NCBI GenBank assembly: GCA_949128115.1
Contig: OX421966.1
Coordinates: forward strand, 49,349,416-49,413,415
Direction of reading: 5' to 3'
Origin: Anaspis maculata
Lineage: Eukaryota; Arthropoda; Insecta; Coleoptera; Scraptiidae
Length of the DNA: 64,000 bases
The notes beneath the pieces were generated by a model. That model ran no database searches, was not told the DNA's origin, and was given only the letters and a program-made list of their open reading frames with translations. Position 1 is the first letter of the stretch. Every line of letters starts with the position of its first letter. Below, in pieces: positions 1 through 11,689 of this stretch. Position numbers and translations under genes: made by a program.

Positions 1-930
1 TGCAACTATTTCACGCATTTACATCAGGCATTCGACATAATTATCATTTCTTGAATACTATGAAATCGAGTTGGTTTGATGTTCGGTGTAAGCCAGCTTG
101 AAACTGAAAAATGTGGCTATACCCGCGGGAAAGTTGCTGTTGTTATATTATTATTATTTTAATGTAGAGTGTTTTTTTTTTTAAAGCTAGAGAGTTGTTT
201 TGGCTACAAGAAGAAACCTTGAAAGATGGAATCAAACCCATATTACAGCTACAATACATTTTTTCCAACTGCGCGGAGATATTTTTGAGTGACATTTAGG
301 ACTTCGACATTTTTTTCAATAAATTATTTTTCTCACCTTGTAACCACTTACGTCGCATTTATGATATGATAGTCTTATGCAGAAAAGTCCATATAATTCA
401 CCCAATCTTGAATACAAATGATTAATGCATCAAACGCAAAAATAACCCAAATTGAAAAACCGGCTTTATTTTGGTCCCAAAATCACGTTTTTCTGCCAAA
501 AATTGCTCAAAAGATTTTTTAAACTGAACTTAAATGTCATAATCGGATTTGCAAGGTCAGATTTAGTGGGAAACGATACCCAACATGCCAGTATTGTCTC
601 AATATTATTGAAAACCAAATTTCTTGCATAGGTCACCAATTGCCCCCCTCCCGAGCTCCCCTCACGGGGACCGTAGACATCTAGTTTGTCAATAAGTTTC
701 ACTGATAACCTACTGTATCCAAATATAATAAATTTGAAGCCAATGATCAGATTACTCTTGTCCTAGAATTTTTTTAATGAAAATTTTGACCCCCCCCCCT
801 CAAAAATTATGACGCACACGGAGGAAAGTTGAGGACTTTCAGTATGTTGTTTAGTGAGGTCAAGTGGGTACGATACCGTGAAGATTGCACGTGGATTAAT
901 TTGTTTCATGTTAAATGCTAAAAAGCCTGG
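1..930. other. Intergenic DNA, no gene seen
   Basis: AT-rich sequence with a T-run near 170-182 and a C-run near 790-799. A 78-codon open frame on the minus strand (466-702) shows no recognisable domain and sits in biased sequence, so it is not called. No paired inverted repeat was found here. Confidence 0.5.
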
Positions 931-1735
931 GCTAAGAGACCATCAAGCGCACAAACGATGAGAAACAACCTTAACTAATCATTTGTCATCAATATTCAAG
1001 AGTTCAAATCACTCTAACGCCATCAGGCCCTTTCGAATGCGAAGAAGTTGAAAAACTAACTTCAAGTTTGTTGCACTGCACTGAGTGAACCCAAGGACGG
1101 AAATGGATGATGGCCATACTCAGAGATGTGTATAATCCTTGTGTTTGAGTGTAGAAACCATCAAGAGGATTTGACGACGCAAAAATTCCGTAATCGTACA
1201 GGAACTCATTAAAAAGATTCCTGCCCACACCATGATGGAGCCACCCCCAAACGGAATCCTGAGTGAAATGCAATCTGCAAGAAACCGCTGTCCACGACGA
1301 CATCATACACGACCCCGCCAGTCGTTTCCTCTCAGGGAGATACGTGTTTTACCTTTGTCGTTTTTGACCAGTCCCTGTACAATTACGAAAAACGAACAAT
1401 CCCGATTGAGAACTTATTCGATTTTAGCTGTTTTTCACACTGCAGAGGTTCAAACAAACCCCGATTTTCGAATGTTCATGCGTCGTCAGATGCTCTTGGT
1501 GGTTTCTACACGTGAACACAAGGTTTATACATACCTATCTCTGAGTATGGCCATCATTCATTTCCGTCCTTGGGTCCACTCAGTGCAGCGCAACAAACTT
1601 GAAGTTAATTTTTCAACTTCTTCGCATTCGAGAGAGTCTGATGGCGTTAGAGGGATTTAAACTCTCGAATATCGATGGCAAATGATTAATAAAGGTTGTG
1701 ACTCATCGGTTGTGCGTTTGGTCTCTTGGCGACAC
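931..1735. repeat. Foldback element, about 0.8 kb, arms about 245 bp
   Basis: The left arm (about 931-1175) and right arm (about 1490-1735) are reverse complements with scattered substitutions. For example CTAACGCCATCAG at about 1013-1025 mirrors CTGATGGCGTTAG at about 1639-1651. Positions sum to about 2664 across the arm. The spacer of about 300 bp is not palindromic. Mirrored short open frames on the two strands share peptides such as SMAIIHFRPWVHSVQ, which reflects the inverted duplication rather than coding. No clear terminal motif or target duplication was identified. Confidence 0.8.
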
Positions 1736-2631
1736 TACGCAATTTGTCTTTTCCTGAAAAGAACTGAAGAAATTGACCATTTCATCTTTGACCACTGCAG
1801 AGGTGTTTCATCGGCATGTGATGAAATTGATGACTTCTTTCTTGTCAATGCTCAAGGTTTTGACATATTTGTGAGCTTTTTCCTCTTGTTTTTGTTCTGT
1901 GTTCTTGTTCTGTGTTCAGTCTGCATAAAGAATTTCTTGTTTTTGAGGCTCGAGAGTGGGCAAAATTACAAAATTTTGACGCAAAATTACAATGAATACA
2001 CGAATGAACTGTTCACAACCAAAATCCAGGCAAAGTAATGCCTCATGCCTCCGGACTGGCTCCGGACAAGAATTCGAAGCCGCCGCCCCTAACCTAGGTC
2101 CGCGAGCGAAGCGAGCACAAATTAACCATTTTTCTTGCAATAATGGAGTTTTTTTGTGCTTTCACAGAAGCAAATTCGGTGATCATATCATCAATTTTTT
2201 CGATTTCAACCGCGATTTTTCCGCCCCTATGAGCTGGCGCCCCGGCGGTTGGCCCGTCTTGCCCTACCGTAAGGCCACTACTGTATTGGAAGTTATGAAC
2301 ATTTAAAAAAGTGGTCTCTAACTTTTGCTCAGAAGTGTATAAAAAAGTGTGAACATTAACACTTATCACGCAGTTTTAGATTCCCTGCTCCCTGCTCCGT
2401 CTATCTATTTCTCCAACCTGTCGGGATCATTCTTTGGGAATTTATAAAATTTCCTGTCACTTCTGCTTCTGATATTTGAACACCAGTATAATTGCATTTC
2501 GTGTACGACATTTTGCAATCAGAGAGGCACAACCGAAAGCGGAAAATGTATATGTATGCGAACAAACACACCACTTGTACGCGGCCAGTGTGGCACGACG
2601 AAGTCACGGAGTATCTACCGGCGAGACAGGC
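1736..2631. other. Unassigned DNA, no gene seen
   Basis: Contains only short overlapping open frames (up to 118 codons, 1682-2038) without recognisable domains. A locally GC-rich patch at about 2040-2120 includes GCGAGCGAAGCGAGC. Nothing supports a gene. Confidence 0.4.
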
Positions 2632-2851
2632 TAGGTACGTTTACACCGTGGCGTGGCTTTGGTCCGCGACCTAAGCACTATAAATTCGACCCAAATAAAT
2701 TTAGTCCACGTGGTGTAATGGTGTAAACGACCACGGACTACTCGGACAAGTTGTTTGGGTCAGATCTTTTGGCAGCCGTGGACTGAGTACTGACCTAAAT
2801 TTAGTCTGGACCAAATCCCCAAAGATGCGTTGATGTAAACGGTACCGGACT
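2632..2851. mobile_element. Possible short MITE
   Basis: GGTACGTTTACACC at about 2634 is mirrored by a GGTGTAAAC-type end (ATGTAAACGGTACC) at about 2838-2851. An internal copy of the GTGTAAACGACCACGGAC block lies at about 2731-2748. The interior is imperfectly palindromic and no target duplication was seen. This is a weak call based only on imperfect terminal symmetry. Confidence 0.35.
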
Positions 2852-2954
2852 GGCCCAAGCCGCAAAAATCTGTATTAGTTTCAGTTGGCAGGCTGTCAAT
2901 CACTGTCAATCAACCTAACTGTTGCTTTCTGACTGTCGAGGCTATGTAATCTCT

Positions 2955-4525
2955 GTAGCCCAGGCGCCAGGTATCCCAATTAGAAAATAATTGTTTACTG
3001 GCTGGAAACTAGCTTGAAACGATCTGTGTAGCTTTTGGCTCAGGTTTTAACATACTAGTTTCCCCCCTTTCGGAAATGTCGGCGTCATGTCGCCATCATC
3101 AACAAGAAGTGCACCAGCGCGGATTTTGCCGAATAGCTTAGTTTTGGGTCATCTGACAGCAAAAAATTTAAGAAGTCATTTTGAAGCCTATGAAATTCCC
3201 TACAGTTTGGTTTTTGAATCAACTTTCTGCAACCTATGGTCTTTGAGATAGAGCTTCTGGAAGCGAGAGTCATTGTCGTGAAAGCTCCATGGCCACTTGA
3301 CTCGAAAAACTAAAATGTCGACGTGACAAAAAAAATTCAAAATGAGATTACTCGAGAATCCTTCATGCTATAGTTGCGGTGATAGTCTTAAACTCTACCT
3401 CTTGAATCGTGGAGTACGCACATTGAAAAGTTAAAAACGTCACATTTTACATATACAGGGTGAACTTACTGTACTTGTACTAAGGGAATCAAATCAGATA
3501 AGAGAAATTGGACATATTTCTTCGATTCAGCCTATGCGAAACTCTAAGCACTTATCACGAGTCCAATATCTACATGCATTGCTCTGCAAGCTTCACTTGA
3601 TACACTTAAGAAGTGGTCAGCTCACAGCTTTCCTGTAAAATGTTTTGAAGGCCCTCTGAAATCATCAAAATTTACAGTAGCAAGAATATGTTACAGTATA
3701 TTATATACCAAGGAACCAAAGTGAATTTTTGATCCCTTGGGTGAAGTTTGTTGGTCGAGAGCCCTTTGGGTCCAAATCCCCAAATTAAAAATTCACTTTG
3801 GTCCCTTGGTATATAATATACTGTTATATACATTTCTTGGTAGTGTAAATTTTGAATATTTTGATGAATTCAGAGGGCCTTCAAAACGTTTTACAGTAAA
3901 GCTGTGAGCTGACCACTTCTTTAGTGTATCAAGTGAAGCTTACAGAGCAAATCCATATTGATATTGGACATCGAAGAAATATGTAAAATTTCTCTGATCT
4001 GATTTGATTTTCTCAGTACAGCCTGTATATGTACAATGTGACGTTTTTGACTTTTCTATATTCGTAATCAACGGTTCAAGAGGAAGAGTTTAAGACCATC
4101 ACCGCAACTATAGCATGAAGGATTCTCGAGAAATCTCATTTAGAAATTTTTTGTCACATCGACATTTTAGTTTCTCGGGTCAAGTGACCATAGAGCTTTT
4201 AAGACAATGCCTCTCGCTTCCAGGAGTTCTATCTCAGAAACCATAAGTCGCAGAAAGTTAATTTAAAAACTATTCTGTAGGAAATTTCATTGGTTTCAAA
4301 ATGACTCCTCACATCTTTTGCTGTCCCAAAGTGACCTAAAATCAAGATATTCGGTAAAAACCACGCTGGTGCACTTCTTGTTGATGATGGCGACATGACG
4401 CCGACATTTTTGAAAGGGGGGAAATTAGTATGACAAAACCTAAGCCACACAGATCGTTTTAAGCAAGTTTCCAGCCAGTAAACAATGATTTCCTTATTGA
4501 GCTGATTTTTGCTCTCTGGCGCCTG
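2955..4525. repeat. Palindromic foldback element, about 1.57 kb (outer unit)
   Basis: Near-continuous inverted arms run from about 2955 to the axis near 3741 and back to about 4525. Position sums stay near 7483, so indels are few; GTCGGCGTCATGTCGCCATC at 3078 mirrors 4386-4405. The outer arms contain no intact gene; the mirrored short frames at 3085-3273 and 4229-4450 are by-products. A second TA-flanked palindrome (3456-4025) sits exactly on the axis. Removing it leaves the tip ACATA-TA-TATGT, which is self-complementary. Confidence 0.9.
3456..4025. mobile_element. TA-flanked palindromic element nested on the axis
   Basis: Starts CAGGGTGAACT after TA at 3454-3455 and ends AGTACAGCCTG before TA at 4026-4027, 570 bp in all. 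Both halves mirror each other down to a loop at about 3740-3783, with GTATATTATATACCAAGG and its mirror close to the tip. TA flanks with CAGGGTG-like ends fit a TA-targeting MITE, plausibly Tc1/mariner-derived (inference). No transposase is encoded. Confidence 0.8.
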
Positions 4526-5339
4526 GGCTATCTGGTCGAGTATTCAAAAATGGCTGTTATCAATGGCTCGTGGTTAGTGCGGCTTGAATGAGCAGAAGGT
4601 AGATCTGTTTCGACGCCAAAAGGGCTTCTAGGGTTAAACTCGCCATAACTTCGAGCATGGTCAAAATTATCTCATAACCCCTATTTCAAGAACCACCCGA
4701 CCTCTAAAAATTACTGAAAATTTAAAGTCGAATAACGACCAAAATAAACGGGGAATTTCGTTGAGTTTCTGCTACGGTATGCTCAAAGTGTTGCTGGTCA
4801 ATTATTCTTTGCATATCAACCCCTGAAATTTGACGTTCACCCTCCAATAAATAATCAACTTCTGCTCTGCGCTGGCGCTGTTAGAAATAAATTGTTTCTT
4901 GGTAAGTTAAAATAAATTTACACTGTTGTAGCATACTATGTGCTGAGAAAGGTTGGTCCAGATTGATCCCTTATGTCCACCCACATTTACCCCTATAGCC
5001 TCTATACTTACCCTGATAGTTTTTCCCGAATCGGCAGTGGAAGTACTCGTTGCATATTTTCTAGTGAATGTGTTCAACTAGTAATTTCTGGAAAAACTAC
5101 CAGGGTATAGGGGCTATAAGGGTAAGGGTGGGAGGACATAGGAGATGAATTCAGACCACCCTTTTCTAGATAAGATATAATATGCCGTAAAGTAGAAATT
5201 CATTTCAACTTCGATTCAAACTTAACCAAAGAAAAATTATTTTCAAAAGCGCAGAGCTGAAGTTGATTATTTATTGGAGAGTGAACATCAGATTTTAGGG
5301 GTTGGTGCACGAGGAATAATTGATCAGCAACACTTTGTA

Positions 5340-5946
5340 CAGGGTGTTCACGTTAAGATTGACCCCCCCACACTAGCCGGCTTATCCCTGAACCAATTTC
5401 AAAAATTAAAACTGATTCTTGAAGGTTTTTTGCCGAATTTTCAAATTTGCCCATAAAATTTTTCTAGATCCATATTATACAGGGCGTCGCAAAAAATCAC
5501 CTTGTTTTATTACATTCACAATTATTGAAATAATGCAATGGATGCAGACTTTTGTTCTCAATACAAATACATATAATATAAGACTTCACGGGTTCATTAT
5601 TCAAAAGAATCATAGGTTATTGAAAAAAAATCTTGAAATCGGTTTGATTGTGATTGTTGATATTTTAAACTGTTAAATTATTGATATTTTGACAGTTTGT
5701 CAAATGAACCCGTGAGTACTTTATTTTGTTGTAATCGGGATAAAAGACCGCATCAACTGCATGTTGAGGGAAATATATTTTTTGCGACACCCTGTAAATT
5801 TATGGTTTAGAAAAATTTTTTGGGCAAATTCAATAAATGCAGAAAAACTCCTTCAAGAATCAGCCTTCCTTTTTGAAATTGTTCCAGGGATAAGGCAGCT
5901 AGTGGGGGGGGGTCAATCTTAACGTGAACACCGCTCGGAACACCTG
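5340..5946. mobile_element. TA-flanked palindromic insertion in one arm
   Basis: Begins CAGGGTGTTCACG after TA at 5338-5339 and ends with CACCTG before TA at 5947-5948. The termini are CAGGGTGTTCACGTTAAG and its mirror, which is disturbed by a roughly 10-bp insertion near 5931-5940. Its own arms mirror each other (runs of C after the left end and of G before the right end). It carries a further palindrome (5480-5794) at its centre. The uninterrupted opposite arm of the host palindrome serves as the empty site. Confidence 0.8.
5480..5794. mobile_element. TA-flanked 315-bp MITE on a hairpin tip
   Basis: Termini CAGGGCGTCGCAAAAAAT and ATTTTTTGCGACACCCTG are near-perfect inverted repeats flanked by TA at 5478-5479 and 5795-5796. 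An inner pair, CACGGGTTCATT (about 5587) and AATGAACCCGTG (about 5703), gives a second stem. The ends match the GTGTCGC-type ends of the unit at 17340-18048, so these belong to one terminal-repeat family. Noncoding. Confidence 0.85.
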
Positions 5947-6158
5947 TACATACCGTGTCAGAAATTCAACAAAATTCCCCGTTTATTTTGGTCGTTAATC
6001 GACTTTGAATTTCCAGTCACTTTTCGAAATGCTAGGGGTGGTTCTAAAGATAAGGGTCAATGAAATAATCTTGACCAGCTCGCAGTTATGGCAAGTATAA
6101 CCTTAGAAGCCCCTCATGGCGTCAAAACAGATCCATCTTCTGCTCATTCAAGCCGGTA

Positions 6159-6744
6159 ATAGAAATAAATTAGTTCTGTGACCACCGGCACTCCACTCCC
6201 CCTAGCGGGTGAACCGTTGGGTTCAGAGGATTTGCGAATGATAAAGTTTGATCACCCCAACAAGGGCTGAGACATATTAAAATTTGAGCTGAATCACCCG
6301 AGGGGCCAAATCCCATGAATGTGCGGGGTCCTTTCGAAAGATCGGGTAAGTTTCTTCAGAATTAGAAGTGACATGTGGTTGAGCCTGATTGACTCTATCT
6401 GATTATCTGCCCAATCAGATCTAGACTGTGTGATCCAGTGTTGGGCAAGCTGAAGCTGACGACAAGACGTGTTTATCCGGCCAATCTTCGATTTTGTATC
6501 GAGATTAAACTCGAGATTAAAAAAGCATTTTAAGCTCCAAGAGACTAAGCTCTTGTTTATTGTTGTTGCACCGCGCAGTTCGCCCAGAAAACAACCGCAA
6601 AAATCCCGATTGGTCTCAAACAATGACGAAATCAAAAATAGCCAGAGAATCCAGAAGGCGGAGCTCGCCCGCCAGGCGCAAACAATCGCGGCAGGCGCAA
6701 CTTCCCCGTCGACTCGGGAGACTCGATCGCGGCACTCGCGGCAT
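6159..6744. other. Region upstream of candidate promoter
   Basis: No protein family is recognisable in the overlapping open frames on both strands (up to 152 codons, 6294-6752 minus). From about 6560 the sequence becomes CpG-rich (CTCGCCCGCCAGGCG, GCGATCGCG-type words) against an AT-rich background. This fits a promoter-proximal region of an arthropod gene transcribed to the right. Confidence 0.4.
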
Positions 6745-6779
6745 TCAGTCATGTGCCGCTAGATTCCGGAGAAGGACGT
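6745..6779 (+). promoter_or_regulatory. Candidate Inr + DPE core promoter
   Basis: TCAGTC at 6745-6750 matches the arthropod initiator consensus, with the A at 6747 as +1. GGACGT begins exactly at +28 (6774-6779) and matches all six positions of the DPE consensus RGWYVT. The spacing is the strict one known for TATA-less Drosophila promoters. No TATA box is seen at -30. The site lies in a local CpG-rich stretch and precedes a good splice donor at 7149/7150. The assignment rests on motifs alone. Confidence 0.5.
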
Positions 6780-7149
6780 ACGGCACACTCAATCCCCCGG
6801 CCTCCCGCGATCGCGAACACGCGACCGCGATAAAAAAAAAACAATCGCAACAGGACGATCCTCGTTTGTTTCGGCAAAGAAAGACACACGTGATCCGTGT
6901 GGCTAGGGCCATTTTTTCTTTCAAGAGTGCGTGAGTGATTGCGACGATCCCTTATCATTTTTAGTGCGCTCATTTTGGGTGATTTCGTGCCGCCTAGATT
7001 ATAATCCAATTTTGTCTGGGTTGAATTTTTTTCGGCTCCTTCTGCCTTCTGGAACGAACAGCCAACTTATTGTCTATCGTATCGTGCATGTGTGTGTGTC
7101 TGTGACATTGTTATTATTGCTGAGAACGATGTTGGAAATTCTTCATCAG
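6747..7149 (+). other. Candidate 5' untranslated first exon
   Basis: Bounded on the left by the predicted +1 and on the right by CATCAG|GTGAGATTGG, a near-ideal 5' splice site. At 403 nt it has no convincing coding frame. An open frame at 6931-7212 begins with GTG rather than ATG and runs through the donor, so a noncoding leader exon is the simplest reading. The downstream exons would lie to the right, possibly beyond the mobile DNA. RNA-seq would decide. Confidence 0.4.
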
Positions 7150-9146
7150 GTGAGATTGGCATTCGTGATGGGAACTTTGTTTTGTCTATTGTTTTTTTTT
7201 ATAGAGATATAAATAAAATGAATCGGAGTGAGTTTTTCTGATTTCACTCTGAGTATAATGGGATGGATGCATAACAAATTACTTAGGTAATCGCCCTATA
7301 ATCAAGTGTCATTCGAGTTGCACTCCAAGTTGTTTTATAAAGTTATGATTACTTATACGTCAGAAGATTTGATGATAATTGCTTATTTTGATGTGACACA
7401 TTCACACATTGTGGTGTAAACATTGATAAGCTATTCTTATCTTTTTATCTTGGGGCTTGTAGCTCCTGTAGATTTCCATTGTATTGTCTATTATTGAGCT
7501 AAATGGGCTCTTTTTGATAAACAACCCATTGTAAAAATGTCTCATTTCGTTGAAGGGACCTATATTGTACTCTGTCCATTGAATTGAATGAAAGAGATCC
7601 TCAAGAAATGACTATAGGCTCTACCACAAAAAAGCTTGGTTTAACGAAATAACTTGAAAGGTTATCTGAGAAACAATGAATGAAATGAGGGCTAAGTGGC
7701 CCTAAAAAGTCAAAACAAAAATTAGGAAGGTTTTGATGCAATAGAAAAACTTGTGTAACGGAATGATAGGTTTTTGGGGGCTTTTTTTAAATACAAATTT
7801 AAATTTGGCATGAACTTCCCCAAAAAGACATGTTGATTTTCTAAATATTCAAAATTTTCAGCAGTGCATGCAGTAAACACAGATACTATAGGGAAAATGC
7901 ACATATACTTGGGGCCTGTATCCCACCAATCTTGAAGTGGATACAAATTTCGACGAAATTTTCCCCGCCAAAAACAGCATGTGATGTCACAACCCTTACC
8001 AAGGTTGACAAGCTTTCCCATATCAGTGATTCACCCTGTATATTGAATAAATAACACTCATGCCAAACACTTGCAACTTTTTTTTTTATGTGGTCAATTT
8101 CATTTTGCACATTTTATGAAATAGCTAATATTTCAGGAACTAGGACCTTAGACCTTAATCCTCGCCTTAATAATTAATGATCTGTTAACGCCAGGTTCAC
8201 TCCAAACTGAAGAGAAATTTGATGAGAAACAAAAAATATGAAAAAGTGACAGCAGCATACTTTTTCTAATTGAAGTAATGCAACGTGACTTTATTGCACG
8301 CCACTGGTGCCCCCCCTCCCCAAATCTAATATTTTCATGAAGTTGTCCTTAGGGAGGCATCCAAAATTTTCTTTCAATCCAAGCTTTTTTTTGGAAGCTA
8401 TTGGGAAAGGCACCTTAGGTAATTTCTGAATCCAGGACGACTAAGAGTGCCATTAAAGTTAGCTCAGTTAAAACCGAGGTTAAAACTGAAACACCCTATA
8501 TTTTAGGCTTGTATCCGATCCTTGTTGAAACGTTAAATCCTCGGTTAAACCTACTTCTAAGTACTAACTATTACTTCTAACTAAAATGCAATGAACCATG
8601 ATGATCAGATTTCATACAAAACAAAAATTCATGCCGCACCACCACGACTTACTCACCATATTCAAACAGTATTACCTATTTATTATTAGCCGGAATGCCA
8701 GACCCCTCATCAAAGTCAGAGTTGATTAATATTGTAATAATCAATCAACGCGTTTGTGAAAAGAAACCTTGTTGACAAAACTCCCAATCAATCTGATGTC
8801 GATCATTATTGTTTCTAATCATGAATAAGAAAAAAAATCAATTCAATCAACATTAACGCGAGTTCCAAGCTTAATATCGAACTAACACATCGGTTTTACT
8901 TCGTCAAAGACAGGTAGAAGTAGTACAGACAGACAAGTAGGCACCTGATCAAAATCCATCTCCGACCTCGTCATCCACAAAGGAATAATAATGATGTGGA
9001 CACAATTATGCGGAGTTATTAAAAATTGGCGATCAATTTACAAAGTCTGTATTTTTTAGCAAATTTAAGTCATATTTTGCTTTTGAGAAACCGTTCTTTG
9101 AAGCGATAGAATTGTCCAAACTATCAAAATCTGTGAACTAAAACCA
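7150..9146. other. Possible intron or intergenic DNA
   Basis: AT-rich, without a credible gene. A lone CACCCTGTA end occurs at 8032-8040, the mirror of the CAGGGTG terminal motif. No matching partner was found to its left, so it may be a decayed or solo element end. GTTAAAACCGAGGTTAAAAC at about 8468 is a short local repeat. Confidence 0.4.
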
Positions 9147-10398
9147 TTAAATTCACGTTAGTCCGGGATCTTATGTGTCCCCGTGGCGGTATTTCTGAAG
9201 ACGGTTTGAAAGTGGTTTAGTTCGATGAGGTAGCATCCCTAGTTAAAGATTTTTTTTGGTGGCCATCGATCTGTGGCGTCTGGTAACCTTGATGGCCTCT
9301 TCAAAATGAAGACATAATTTTTTTTTCCATCTGTCAAATCTTTGATACCGCTCGTCCGATTTTCATGTAAGTAAGCTTATTTCAAAGAGAATTTTGACAC
9401 CTACACGAAGGTTGTGACAGATTTTTGACAAGTGATTTTGACAAAAAAATTATAACGGATGAGTCAAAAGTGAGACCGAACATGTATCATGATTACTTGA
9501 AACTCTGGCATTTCTTTATTTTTTGATAGATTTCCGCGATTTTTTTTTTTAATTGCAGATGAAATATTGGGAAAGACCTGAAAGATGTCAAACTGCCCAT
9601 TCTGATGTTCAAAAATATGACGGAGAAGAGTTTGATATTTTTTTTAATTGAAAATGTGGTTCAACTAGAAGGACAAAGCAGCCATTTATCTAAACAGTAC
9701 TGTCAAACTAATACCATTTTGAGATGAAACAAACCATTTAAAGTATATCCAGGTGCAAAACTCACAATGAATTTGGCTCGGACCAAAATTATGGCCAACT
9801 ATGTCAAAGCGTGTTTTCTCAGTTTTTCGTCAAAAAAATTACTATTTTGTGATTTTTTTTGTAATTTACCATAGATTGTCGACGAAATTAACTCAGAGTC
9901 TAGAGAAAGAACTTATCTATAGGTGCCAGTTGCCAAAGCAGGTATAGTTTCTAAAATCTTTTCGAATTTCTGGAATTTCGTGGATTTCCATGATATTTTG
10001 ACTTTTTTTCTCAATTTTAGTTTTGCCGCTTAATTGGGGCCCAATAATGTGCAAGCACCTGTTGAAGTGGTAGAGTCAACATCAAGGAATAGTTTTAGAA
10101 TTGGTGGCCATCACTGTTTGTCACGTGTGGATCCGCAATGAGAATTTTTTGAAATGACGTTTTGATGAAATTGTGAAAATTTGACATATTACCACAGCTT
10201 ACATTCTTATGTTTATGGGGCCTTCTCCACCTCCATCTTTTTCACCGATGCCATTCATTCAAACAAAAAGGTCAATGAAACACAGAATCAAACATATAAT
10301 ATCAATTTTGTAGCAATGTGATCATCAAATATCAATAATTTATACATGTGATTACAAATTATCATCACGTTTGAAATTGAACCTGATACGTGGTAAGC

Positions 10399-11205
10399 TT
10401 AGTATGAATATACTATGAGAAAAATATGTGACAAGTAATTTATGAACCCTTCCCTTCTTCCTCGTCCTTTCTTCTTCCTTCCCCTTTTCTTCGTCTTCTT
10501 CTTCGCCGCTAGCGTGATCAGGATCACAGTTGGCATTTTGGCACAAGTCCTCATCACCCCCGCATCGCATTCACACATTAGAGTGCACGGCAGTTTGTTG
10601 GCTAGGCATTTGCAGGGTGCAGCACATCTGTTTTTCAAGCAGGAGCACCTGATTAACTTTACTGTTCTATCCGGAGCGCAAGGCATTTCATAAAGGTCAG
10701 GTGTAACTTGTCCATCGCTTTCTATTAGTCTCCAGCCGTGACCAACTGGGGATGGTAGAGTAGGCAGAGCAACACAATCCAAACTCCAGATATAAGCTTG
10801 GTAGTTCACCCTTTTCAATGCCGGCAAGAATGAATGAGCTCCGAGTCGGAGGCAACTTTTCTCAGCTAGCTTGCTTTTTTGAAAAAAGGTACCAACGCAG
10901 CTGAGCCAGCGTGGTGAAGTTGGGTACTCCCCGGTTGATAAATATAGTAAATTAATTTCTCCATCGCATCGACGACTTGCTCGGTGATGGCATCCAAGGT
11001 GCCTAATGCTGCAATCGTCTTCGATCGTCTTGATCATCTCTTTGTCACATCCGATAAATGCTTTCCAATAAGAAAGCTTTTCCTTGCCGAATAAAGAGCC
11101 GCACGTGTCACACCCCGACAAAGCGTGAAACGCAGGCAACGCCGATGACTTCGCACTGCCCAAACCATTGTAGATGTCTCAAATGCTTATAATGTTTTTT
11201 GTAGG
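10399..11205 (-). pseudogene. GCDT-family protein fragment (left arm)
   Basis: Minus-strand remnant of a protein family that is multi-copy and usually uncharacterised in arthropods and other metazoans. Visible blocks, in order, are ALPAFHALSGCDTCGSLFGK, then KRVNYQAYIW, LPSPVGHGW, and a Cys-rich tail (CSCLKNRC..CKCLANKLPC..CEC). The stretch between GCDT and KRVNYQ is read out of frame in the single open frame. The tail also changes frame before the expected final cysteines, so the copy is broken. The N-terminal EEADT/DTD part is absent from this arm. Function is unknown; the family assignment comes from recognised motif order. Confidence 0.55.
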
Positions 11206-11439
11206 TGGTATTAAGACCTCCCCAACCCACCCCTCTTATAATTATTACCCAAAGAAAGAATAAGAAGAATCCTCTCAAGTTGAAAAATTAAGTGTGGCCG
11301 TAATCGTGATTGTCTAGTGGTGTTTGTTAGGACTCTCGTTGTGTTGTAGTTACCCAAGGTAGTACAGGTAAAGTGAAGGCTTGGAAATGAGAAACAGAGA
11401 CTTTCGAATCAACAAAAAACAATTTTATTTCAAAGACAA

Positions 11440-11670
11440 ATATATCAATTCATGTCCGGAATGCATATCAATGTAATTTAATGAAATCAATTTAATATCA
11501 TACAATATTCAATAAATTCAAAGGTGTGTCAATTCAATACAATGAAATATCAGTTTAATTCAATATGTAATAAAATGCAATGGAAAGTCAGTTCAATACA
11601 AATCAAAGCAATGCCAATATCAATTCAAGAGAGTTCAATAATAATTCACTCAAATGCAATCAATTCAATA
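11440..11670. repeat. TTCAAT-rich low-complexity tract
   Basis: Irregular reiteration of TCAATTCAATA-like words. It lies at the centre of the 5.1-kb palindrome, between the end of the left arm and the N-terminal coding remnant. Origin unknown; the frame translated across 11580-11690 is an artefact of this tract. Confidence 0.6.
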
Positions 11671-11689
11671 ACCCCCCAAAAGACACCGA

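Larger units (their letters stand above)
4565..6158. repeat. Foldback element interrupted by a second element
   Basis: The left arm from about 4565 (GCTTGAATGAGCAGAAG region at 4583) mirrors the right side ending near 6158. The inner part, 4783-5337, is a hairpin around about 5062. The right arm is split at 5338-5948 by a TA-flanked insertion. Excising that insertion restores one continuous palindrome: left CGGTATG-CTCAAAGTGTTGC against right GCAACACTTTGTACATACCG. No coding capacity. Confidence 0.85.

Noticed and set aside
6294..7009. Overlapping 152-, 124-, 97- and 86-codon frames
   Set aside because: They arise on both strands of a CpG-rich, stop-poor stretch. None has a recognisable domain, and a promoter/leader reading explains the composition better.
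6931..7212. 93-codon frame in the candidate first exon
   Set aside because: It begins with GTG and reads through the strong splice donor, so translation of this frame is unlikely.
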